Program-made: the position numbers and the translations under genes
The notes under the pieces: generated by a model
Seen by the model: the letters and a program-made list of their open reading frames with translations, nothing else
Database searches by the model: none
What the model was told of the DNA's origin: nothing
Shown: piece by piece, positions 57,586-64,000 of the stretch
Numbering within the stretch: position 1 is the stretch's first letter
Layout of the letters: each line of letters begins with the position of its first letter
Assembly: GCF_028807635.1 (NCBI RefSeq)
Contig: NZ_JARBAX010000001.1
Coordinates: forward strand, 3,302,501-3,366,500
Direction: 5' to 3'
Source: Streptomyces spiramyceticus
GTDB taxonomy: Bacteria; Actinomycetota; Actinomycetes; Streptomycetales; Streptomycetaceae
Length of the DNA stretch: 64,000 nucleotides

Positions 57586-58233
57586 TCAATACACCTGAGC
57601 GCCGTAGCGGCTCAGGAACATGTCCACGCCGCCCGTGACAAGGCGGTCGGTGAGGTCGTCGTCGATGTGGGTTCCGTAGGCGCCGAAGACCAGGTGCGGG
57701 AAGATCAGGAGCGCGTACAGCTGGATGATCGCGACCTCCAGGTCGGGGATCACCAGGCGGCCCTGGTCGGCGAGTGCGCGCAGCGCGCCCGCGATCGCGG
57801 GGTGGTGGCCCTCGGGTCCGTGGCCCTTCCATGCCTGCCCGAGCTCGGGGAAGCGGTGCAGCTCGGCGGCGACGAGGTTGCGCAGGGCGATGACGTCCTG
57901 GTTGCCGGTGACCGCGCTCACCCAGGTGCGGGCGGCGTCGATGAGTGCCGTACGCAGGTCGTCGGTCTCGGCGAGGCCTTCGAGCGCCGTCATTGAGGCG
58001 GTGCCGAGGGGCTCGTCGAGTGCCTCGGTGATGACCGCGGTGAACAGCGCTTCCTTGCTGCCGAAGTGGTTGTAGACGGTCACCTTGGACACCCCCGCCT
58101 CGGCGGCGATGGCGTCCATGCCGACGCCGAAGCCGTCCCGCAGGAAGAGTTCGCGGGCCGCCCGGACGATGGCCTGCCGCTTGAGTTCGGCCCGGGGGCC
58201 GCTGGGGGGCTGCTTGACGCTGTCCACGCTCAT
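57586..58233 (-). CDS. TetR/AcrR-family transcriptional repressor
   Basis: A 215-residue protein. The N-terminal HTH is A-I-A-A-E-A-G-V-S-K-V-T-V-Y-N-H-F (about residues 43-59), followed by a ligand-binding domain of eight helices. It is divergent from the MFS exporter, and the 113-bp spacer holds AGTTCA/TGAACT dyads, so it most likely represses the exporter until an effector binds. ATG 58233 (M-S-V-D-S-V-K). Confidence 0.93.
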   Translation of the reverse strand: MSVDSVKQPPSGPRAELKRQAIVRAARELFLRDGFGVGMDAIAAEAGVSKVTVYNHFGSKEALFTAVITEALDEPLGTASMTALEGLAETDDLRTALIDAARTWVSAVTGNQDVIALRNLVAAELHRFPELGQAWKGHGPEGHHPAIAGALRALADQGRLVIPDLEVAIIQLYALLIFPHLVFGAYGTHIDDDLTDRLVTGGVDMFLSRYGAQVY

Positions 58234-58247
58234 GGCCCGATCCTAGC

Positions 58248-58312
58248 AGTTCAACTGAACTGAACAGTTGAGTTCAAGTGTACTGGGCCGTACAGTTCAG
58301 TTGAAGGAACTG
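58248..58312. promoter_or_regulatory. TetR operator region between repressor and MFS genes
   Basis: A perfect AGTTCA-AC-TGAACT dyad at 58248-58261 is followed by half-sites AGTTGA and AGTTCA and a second dyad CAGTTC-N8-GAACTG at 58293-58312. Two linked dyads in a divergent promoter are typical of TetR control. Confidence 0.65.
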
Positions 58313-58346
58313 ACCGCTGCTCCTCACGCTGCCCTGGAAGTGATCC

Positions 58347-59792
58347 ATGTCTTCGACAACTCATCCGGCGGAACACCACCACCACGACCACCCACCCGCC
58401 ACACCGCGCCGCTGGGCGATGCTCGTACTCGTCTGCGTCGCGCAGTTCATGCTCATCCTCGACGTCACCGTCGTGAACGTCGCTCTGCCCGACATGGCGG
58501 CCGACCTCGACCTCGGACGCGCGACCCTGACCTGGGTCGTCACGGCGTACACCCTCTGCTTCGGCGGGCTCATGCTCCTCGGCGGCCGGCTCGCCGACGC
58601 GCTCGGTGCCCGACGCACGCTCGTCGCCGGGCTCGCGGTCTTCACCGCCGCCTCGCTCGCCACCGGGCTCGCCGAAACGGCCCCCATGCTGCTCGGCGGC
58701 CGTATCGCCCAGGGCGTCGGCGCCGCGCTGCTGTCTCCGGCCGCCCTCTCCCTCGTCACCACCACCTTCCACGGCGCCGAGCGCAACAAGGCCCTCGGCG
58801 CATGGGCCGCGATCGGCGGCATCGGTTCGGCGGCAGGCGTACTGCTCGGCGGCGCGCTGACCGACGGGCCCGGCTGGCAGTGGGTCTTCTACGTCAACGT
58901 GCCGGTCGGCGTCCTGCTTCTGGCCGCCGTCCCCACCCTCGTCCCGGCGCGCACCCCGCAGCCCGCCCGCCTCGACTTCCCCGGCGCACTCCTGGTCACC
59001 GCGGGCACCGCATCGCTCATCTACGGGCTGGTCGAGGCGGGCGACGACGGCTGGGGCGCCGGCGCGACCCTGCTGCCCCTCGTCGGCGCGGTGGCGCTGT
59101 ACGCGGCCTTCGCGGCGGTCGAACGGGCAAGCAGCGCACCGCTGATGGACCTGCGGATGTTCACCCGGCGGCCGGTCCTGGCGGGCGCGTTCCTGATGCT
59201 GATCGCCACGGCGCTGCTGATCGCGTTCTTCTTCCTCGGGTCGGTCTACCTGCAGCACGCACGCGGCTTCAGCCCCCTGCGGACCGGCCTGGTGTTCCTG
59301 CCGGTGGCCGTGGCCGTCGGCATCGGCGCGCATCTCGGGTCGCAGCTCGTCGGGCGGATCGGCAGCCGTACGACCGCCGTCGGCGGCATGGTGATCGCGG
59401 CCGCCGGAACCGTCCCCCTGACCCGGCTCTCCGCCGACAGCAGCGTGTACGCCGGGCTGCTCCCCGGATTCGTCGTCGCGTCCCTGGGCATCGGCGCGGT
59501 GTTCGTCACGGCCACCACGACCGCGCTCGGCATGATCGACCCCCATGAGTCGGGCCTCGCCTCCGGAGTCGTCAACACCTTCCACGAGGTGGGCGGTTCG
59601 ATCGGCGTGGCGGTCGTGTCCACGGTCGCCGCGTCCGGCATCGAGGGCGGGTTCGGGGGCGGCGGATCCGGTGGCGGCTTCACCGACGCATTCACCGTCT
59701 GCGCCGTCGCCGCGGCCGCAAGCGCGCTGGTCGCCCTCGCGCTCGTACCCCGTGGCACACCACAGATGAGCGGCGGTCCGCACGTGCATTGA
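58347..59792 (+). CDS. MFS exporter, DHA2 (14-helix drug:H+ antiporter) family
   Basis: A 481-residue transporter with 14 predicted helices. Motif C of the antiporters is near G-G-I-G-S-A-A-G-V-L-L-G-G, and the L-D-V-T-V-V-N-V-A-L-P segment of helix 1 is the DHA2 signature. An N-terminal H-H-H-H-D-H run precedes the first helix. It should export a hydrophobic compound with proton exchange. Its divergent TetR neighbour implies induction by the substrate. The acyl carrier operon starts 155 bp later on the same strand, so it might export that product, which is inference only. Confidence 0.92.
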   Translation: MSSTTHPAEHHHHDHPPATPRRWAMLVLVCVAQFMLILDVTVVNVALPDMAADLDLGRATLTWVVTAYTLCFGGLMLLGGRLADALGARRTLVAGLAVFTAASLATGLAETAPMLLGGRIAQGVGAALLSPAALSLVTTTFHGAERNKALGAWAAIGGIGSAAGVLLGGALTDGPGWQWVFYVNVPVGVLLLAAVPTLVPARTPQPARLDFPGALLVTAGTASLIYGLVEAGDDGWGAGATLLPLVGAVALYAAFAAVERASSAPLMDLRMFTRRPVLAGAFLMLIATALLIAFFFLGSVYLQHARGFSPLRTGLVFLPVAVAVGIGAHLGSQLVGRIGSRTTAVGGMVIAAAGTVPLTRLSADSSVYAGLLPGFVVASLGIGAVFVTATTTALGMIDPHESGLASGVVNTFHEVGGSIGVAVVSTVAASGIEGGFGGGGSGGGFTDAFTVCAVAAAASALVALALVPRGTPQMSGGPHVH

Positions 59793-59947
59793 TCGCATGA
59801 GCCGACTGAATGCACGGAACGCGCCGAACACGCTCATTCCCGTACGCACACGCTATACCTCATTACATTGAGCGAACGTTGTAAGGGCCCTTCCGGGCGG
59901 GCGCGTATAAAGGTGGGCGACATCGTGTACGAACTCGGAGGCGACAC

Positions 59948-60199
59948 GTGGCGAGTACGGCGAGTACGAGCGCGACAGAAGTGGTCAGCGCGCTGATGGT
60001 GAAGAAATTCGGGGTTGATCCTGCTGCCGTTCGCCCCGAAATCCCACTCTATGAATTGCGTATGGATTCGCTCGCCCTGGAAGAATTCCGCATCCTCATC
60101 GAGGATCAACTGGAAATCGACCTGGAGGACGCCGCGCTGACCTCGCGGAACACCGTCGGCCAGCTCGTGGATCTCGTACACAGCAAGATTCTCGGGTGA
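59948..60199 (+). CDS. Acyl carrier protein
   Basis: An 83-residue carrier protein with the phosphopantetheine serine (Ser41) in R-M-D-S-L-A-L-E-E. GTG 59948 has GGAGG 6 nt upstream. The motif differs from the housekeeping AcpP form (D-S-L-D-x-V-E) and the protein begins with a Ser/Thr-rich tail, so it is probably dedicated to a specialised pathway with the ketosynthase that overlaps its stop codon. Confidence 0.93.
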   Translation: MASTASTSATEVVSALMVKKFGVDPAAVRPEIPLYELRMDSLALEEFRILIEDQLEIDLEDAALTSRNTVGQLVDLVHSKILG

Positions 60200-61440
60200 T
60201 GCGGCCGACGCAGACGCCCTTCACCGCAGCGGTGACGGGCCTCGGCCTGGTCACCGCCGCAGGTGTCGGAGCCGCCGAGGCGTGGCGCGGAGTCACCGAG
60301 AGCGCCGCCGCCACATCTGTGCGTCGCCAGCCGGAACTCGACGGTCTGGCCTGCGACTTCATGTACTCCATCGACGGTCTGGACACCGCGCTTCTCCTTG
60401 GGGTGGCGACCCAGCGGCTGATGGACCGGTTCTCCCAACTCGCCGTGCTGGCCGCCCGCGAAGCTGTCGCGGACGCGGGCCTCGACACTTCGGTCTGGGA
60501 CGGCAGCAGGGTCGCCGTCATCATCGGGTCCGCCCATGGAGGCCTGCCCTTCTACGACGAGCAGCACGCTGTCCTGGCGGCGAAGGGCCCGCGCCGGGTC
60601 TCCCCCAAACTCGCCCCGCTGACCGTCGTCAACGGCGCGGCCAGCAGCGTCTGCATGGACCTCGGCGCCCGCGGACCGAGCTTCGCGGTCTCCACTGCGT
60701 GTTCGTCGGGCACCCTCGCCATCGGCACCGCACATCAGTTGCTGCGAGCCGGGGTCTGCGACATCGCCATCGCCGGCGGCGCCGAGTCGGTCTGTTCGAG
60801 GCTGATCATCGCCAGCGCCTGCCAGATGAGGGCGGTGTCCACGCGCAGGGAGAACCCCGCCGCGGCCTGCCGCCCGTTCGACGCGGACCGGGACGGCTTC
60901 GTCGTGGGCGAAGGCTCGGGCCTCCTCGTCATGGAGCGGCCGGAGCACGCCAGGGCGCGCGGCGCCCGCATCCGGGCGGGCATCGCGGGCTACGGGGCGT
61001 CCAGCGACGCGTACGCCCCCGTCGCACCCGACCCCGAGGGCAGGGGCATCGAGAGCGCGCTGCGTACCGCGATGTCGGACGCGGACGTCAGCGCGTCCGA
61101 CATCGGCCACGTCAACGCACATGGCACATCCACCGTGGTCAACGACCTGATCGAGGCAACGGTCCTGCACAGGACGCTCGGCTCCCACCCCCTCGTCACG
61201 TCGACCAAGGCGATGACGGGCCACACCCTGGGTGCGGCCGGGGGAATCGAGACAGCCCTCACCGTTCTCGCCCTCCAGCACCAACTTGTCCCACCGACAG
61301 CCAACTTGGACTCGCTCGACCCGCAGATCCCGGTCGAGGTGGTCAGCAAGGCCGCGCGGCCTGCGACGTTCGACTGCGCTGTCAAGACATCGCTCGGCTT
61401 CGGCGGCCACAACGCGGCTCTCGTCCTCACCCGTACGTAG
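60199..61440 (+). CDS. Beta-ketoacyl synthase (FabF-like)
   Basis: A 413-residue condensing enzyme with the catalytic triad Cys in T-A-C-S-S-G, His in N-A-H-G-T-S and His in G-H-T-L-G-A-A-G; Lys of T-K-A-M-T-G-H is also present. The fold is complete and should elongate an acyl chain held on the upstream ACP. ATG 60199 overlaps the ACP stop by one base (GTG 60196 also possible), so translation is coupled. It has no acyltransferase, chain-length factor or reductase partner nearby, so one or few condensations with substrates from elsewhere are likely. Confidence 0.92.
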   Translation: MRPTQTPFTAAVTGLGLVTAAGVGAAEAWRGVTESAAATSVRRQPELDGLACDFMYSIDGLDTALLLGVATQRLMDRFSQLAVLAAREAVADAGLDTSVWDGSRVAVIIGSAHGGLPFYDEQHAVLAAKGPRRVSPKLAPLTVVNGAASSVCMDLGARGPSFAVSTACSSGTLAIGTAHQLLRAGVCDIAIAGGAESVCSRLIIASACQMRAVSTRRENPAAACRPFDADRDGFVVGEGSGLLVMERPEHARARGARIRAGIAGYGASSDAYAPVAPDPEGRGIESALRTAMSDADVSASDIGHVNAHGTSTVVNDLIEATVLHRTLGSHPLVTSTKAMTGHTLGAAGGIETALTVLALQHQLVPPTANLDSLDPQIPVEVVSKAARPATFDCAVKTSLGFGGHNAALVLTRT

Positions 61441-61460
61441 CTAGCGAGAAGGAATGGCGC

Positions 61461-62357
61461 ATGCCTGAGGAAACCATCCGATCCCTGTCGGTGCACGGGT
61501 TGCGCTACGCCTATCGGGTGTTGCGGAGTACCGACCCCGTCACCGAACCGGTCGTGGTCCTCGGCGGCGCCCTGCAAGGAATGCTCGGCTGGCCCCAGGT
61601 GGAGGGCCGGCTGGGCCCCGTGGCGGCCGTCGTGACCGCGGACCTGCCGGGCATGGGCAGCGGGGCGCCGCTGCCGCCGGGCCCGAGCGCGGAGATCCTG
61701 TGCGACGCCGTCACCCGGATCATCGACGATCTCGACGTACCGCGCGTCAACCTCTTCGGCTTCTCGTACGGCGCCGCGCTCGCCTTCCACTGCGCCCAGA
61801 ACGCCCCCCGGCGGATCGCCCGGCTGGTCCTCGGCGGCGTACCCACGCACATCTCGGACGAGCAGCGGGCCCACTGGCAGCGGGCCACCGACCGGCTGGC
61901 CGCCGGTGACACCGACGGCTTCGCGACGATGGTGACGGACGCGCTGATGTGCCTCGATCCGAAGCGGTACGTGGCCCGGAGGGACCTCGCCTACCGGTAC
62001 GTCAAGCGGTCCATGGCCCACGCGGTCGTGCACTCGCCGCACGCCGCGGACTCCGTGTACCGCTCGCTCGGCGACCGGCCGGACTTCTCCGGCGGGCTGT
62101 CCGGGGTGCCGGCGCTGGTCTTCACCGGGGAGCACGACACGGTGACGTCGGCGGAGCGGCAACGGGCCTTCGCGGCGACCATCGAGGGGAGCCGCTTCAC
62201 CACCATCCGGGACGCCGACCACTGGGTCGTGCTGGAAAAGGCCGAGGAGGTGGCCGACCTGGCTCTGCGGTTCTTCACCGACCGGCCGCTGACTCCGGCC
62301 GACTACCTGAGCCCGGTTCCGCATCAGACCCAGGCGCTCACCGCACCCTTCGACTGA
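61461..62357 (+). CDS. Alpha/beta hydrolase of the ACP-KS operon
   Basis: A 298-residue hydrolase, probably releasing or processing the acyl product. Nucleophile elbow G-F-S-Y-G-A, acid in T-G-E-H-D, histidine in D-A-D-H-W. GAGAAGGAA lies 7 nt upstream of ATG 61461, 20 bp after the ketosynthase stop. Resembles thioesterase-like or C-C hydrolases. Just after the stop are three CTGATTCAC repeats (62354-62381). Third gene of the operon; no terminator until 62560. Confidence 0.85.
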   Translation: MPEETIRSLSVHGLRYAYRVLRSTDPVTEPVVVLGGALQGMLGWPQVEGRLGPVAAVVTADLPGMGSGAPLPPGPSAEILCDAVTRIIDDLDVPRVNLFGFSYGAALAFHCAQNAPRRIARLVLGGVPTHISDEQRAHWQRATDRLAAGDTDGFATMVTDALMCLDPKRYVARRDLAYRYVKRSMAHAVVHSPHAADSVYRSLGDRPDFSGGLSGVPALVFTGEHDTVTSAERQRAFAATIEGSRFTTIRDADHWVVLEKAEEVADLALRFFTDRPLTPADYLSPVPHQTQALTAPFD

Positions 62358-62559
62358 TTCACCTGATTCACCTGATTCACCGTCGGCGGCTGCCCGGACG
62401 GCGTGACCAGTGTCGGAGCCGCCTCGTTGCGTCTTTGTCGGTCACATTTCACCCAAAGGCTGGAGAAACTTGCGCAACCGCCGCTTCGGCGGACCTGACC
62501 GGCCGGGTCGGCGGACTCCCCATCGGCTGAGCCCGAGCCCCGGCGACGTAGCGCACGAG

Positions 62560-62585
62560 GTGCTCCTGCGATCCCGCAGGAGCAC
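62560..62585. terminator. Hairpin downstream of the ACP-KS-hydrolase operon
   Basis: Perfect 11-bp stem GTGCTCCTGCG with a 4-nt loop, followed by TTCCC. It lies in the 290-bp spacer before the HTH gene and probably ends the operon. Confidence 0.65.
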
Positions 62586-62646
62586 TTCCCATCTCCCTCA
62601 TTCACTCCATTCACTTCATTCACTACTTCTACGGACGGAGCAGTCC

Positions 62647-62988
62647 ATGCCGAGGCAGAAGCGCCGTAAGCAAAAAGGCCGACGGCACCGCCAGGTCAAC
62701 CGCACTCCGCGCCCGGTCACCAGGTCGGTTACGGCCCAGGCCGCCGCCGTACCCGACACCGGGACCGCATTCAGGTCCGTCTCCGAGGGTGGCATCGGCC
62801 GCCCCGCCGAACGCACGTGGCAGCAGCTCAAATCCCGTGCGGACACCGGCATGAGCATCGACGAGCTGAGCGCCGTCGTGGGCTACCAGCCGGCCACCAT
62901 CTCCCGGCACGTGGACGGGCTGGCCGCCCACCGTCTGGCGCACCAGCGCGACGGCCGCTGGTACCCCGAGCCGGCCGGGGCCCGCTGA
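62647..62988 (+). CDS. Winged-helix DNA-binding protein (113 residues)
   Basis: A very basic N-terminus (M-P-R-Q-K-R-R-K-Q-K-G-R-R) is followed by a C-terminal helix-turn-helix around residues 55-105: M-S-I-D-E-L-S-A-V-V-G-Y-Q-P-A-T-I-S-R-H-V, in the style of MarR/DtxR wings. ATG 62647 has CGGAG 7 nt upstream. It could regulate the ACP operon upstream or the secreted protein downstream, but no operator links it to either. Confidence 0.7.
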   Translation: MPRQKRRKQKGRRHRQVNRTPRPVTRSVTAQAAAVPDTGTAFRSVSEGGIGRPAERTWQQLKSRADTGMSIDELSAVVGYQPATISRHVDGLAAHRLAHQRDGRWYPEPAGAR

Positions 62989-63104
62989 GGCTGACGCGCA
63001 CCGCGCGCGTGACGGTACGTGGTGGAAAAGTTGCGGAGGGTGGGCAGCGGCGGCACGGTGGCCGTGTACCACTCCCCTCAGGACCCTCACGTAAGGATCT
63101 TCGT

Positions 63105-63686
63105 ATGCGTGTTTCCCGGTCAGTCGGCCTCGTCGTTTCCTCGGTGATATGCGGGGCCCTGGCGTTCGGCCCGACCAGTGCCGCTGCGGCGGCACCGGCA
63201 GCGCCTCACCCGGAAGGCTCTTCCGCGGAAGAGGCTCCGATTCCGAACGCCGATGCGCTCAATTCCCTGACGGGCGCTGTGCAGAGCATCGTCACGGTGC
63301 TGAAGCCGGTCACGGGCCTGCTCAAGGCCGTCCTGGGGCACGGCGAGAAGCTGCCGGAGGCCGATGCCGCCACCCACAAGAAGGCGATAGACGAGGCCCT
63401 GAAGAGCCTGGAGAAGGCCGCGCCGGCCGACAGTTCCGCGGACGCGGGTGCGGACCTCAAGGCGAAGGCGATCACCGACCTGAAGGTCAGGGCCGACGGG
63501 CTGCTGAAGTCGGCGACAGCCGGTGAGCCGGCGGTCGTGGCGTCGGACATCAAGTCCGTGCTCACCGGCCTCGTCAACGTGATCTCCAGCATCCTCGTGG
63601 GCAGCGGCCTCCCGCCTGCGGACCTCGACGGCCTGCCCAAGATGCCGAAGCAGCCCCCGGTGCAGCCCAAGCTGCCGGACGCGTAG
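63105..63686 (+). CDS. Secreted helical protein (193 residues)
   Basis: Signal peptide M-R-V-S-R-S-V-G-L-V-V-S-S-V with A-A-A-A-A-P cleavage, then a mature chain of amphipathic helices rich in Ala/Lys/Leu/Asp (for example A-V-Q-S-I-V-T-V-L-K-P-V and A-I-D-E-A-L-K-S-L-E) and a Pro-rich tail ending K-L-P-D-A. No cysteine. ATG 63105 with AAGGAT 8 nt upstream. Similar small secreted proteins occur in other Streptomyces with no known role. Possibly surface-associated. Confidence 0.75.
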   Translation: MRVSRSVGLVVSSVICGALAFGPTSAAAAAPAAPHPEGSSAEEAPIPNADALNSLTGAVQSIVTVLKPVTGLLKAVLGHGEKLPEADAATHKKAIDEALKSLEKAAPADSSADAGADLKAKAITDLKVRADGLLKSATAGEPAVVASDIKSVLTGLVNVISSILVGSGLPPADLDGLPKMPKQPPVQPKLPDA

Positions 63687-63734
63687 CCGCCCGCGGTGTG
63701 CGCGTGGCCTGTCTGACAAGACGACAGAAGAATT

Positions 63735-63765
63735 GCCCGGTCCTCCCAATAGGCGAGGACCGGGC
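63735..63765 (+). terminator. Terminator after the secreted protein gene
   Basis: Perfect 11-bp stem GCCCGGTCCTC with a 9-nt loop, 48 nt past the stop. Confidence 0.8.
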
Positions 63766-64000
63766 ATATTTACTTGAATTCCCCTAGGGCATTCGGGTGA
63801 TGGTGAAAAGGCAACCTCATTTCCCTCGTTTCCTCGGTGGAATCAGATCGTTACCGATTCCGACGCCGACGCTATGGGTGTGGAGAACGGACTCGTGCAG
63901 CGCGAAGGACGTGGCTGTTCCCAGTCTGAACCGCTCAGCAATGGGACCCCATTGGACCCCAGTTGGCGCTGGGCGCACGCCATGCGCATTCCTCCGAGCA
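63766..64000. other. Window end, no gene supported
   Basis: About 235 bp of mixed composition, AT-richer at the left. Short frames only; none has a clear start or family match. A gene could begin past the window edge. Confidence 0.4.

Overview
The window is high-GC actinobacterial DNA and almost certainly comes from a Streptomyces chromosome. GTG and TTG starts are common and third codon positions are G/C. Core genes (aspS, metG, acyl-CoA dehydrogenase, a Tat-exported PhoX phosphatase) sit among typical Streptomyces families: a SpoIIE-type phosphatase, a MocR regulator, an XRE regulator with a TPR-like region, barstar and DUF2630. The pirin-like gene carries the phage phiC31 attB site.

The strain has been engineered. 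From 4208 to 12358 an 8151-bp pSET152-type plasmid is integrated at phiC31 attB and splits the pirin gene into 3985-4206 and 12358-13089. In order it carries an attP arm, RP4 oriT with traJ and a traI stub, apramycin resistance aac(3)-IV driven from an IS26/IS140 end, a pUC origin, the lac promoter, a neo-xylE double reporter facing a 514-bp NotI insert that presumably holds a test promoter, a T7 terminator, lacZ-alpha, an hph fragment and the phiC31 integrase.

Right of the plasmid, 13090-20900 is an accessory island. It starts with an IS3-type transposase relic and ends with a broken second copy of pirin. Between them are nine intact genes and at least three decayed ones, all coding for small secreted proteins in about four paralogous families. 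One family has three tandem copies with a common promoter-like sequence and a conserved palindrome. I recognise no enzyme, transporter or regulator there. This is the best candidate for an undescribed system.

From 20965 to 46900 the content is chromosomal: AI-2E transporter, PP2C phosphatase, aspS, a TagF-like membrane protein, metG, a receiver-only response regulator, a VWA protein, barstar, PhoX with a PHO-box-like sequence, an amino-acid permease, an S4 RNA-binding protein, cupin, DUF2630, a membrane-anchored endonuclease/phosphatase-fold protein, an alpha/beta hydrolase with a 20-copy hexanucleotide repeat, a divergent MocR regulator, and a DrrAB-type ABC exporter.

From 47200 to 53600 is a second accessory block. 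An XRE regulator and a repeat protein face a set of overlapping small genes that lead into a 42-residue Gly/Lys/Pro-rich peptide and a protein-isoaspartate methyltransferase-type enzyme. The window ends with TerB, DM13, VOC and DUF1254 proteins, a TetR/MFS efflux pair, a compact acyl carrier protein-ketosynthase-hydrolase operon, a helix-turn-helix protein and a secreted protein.
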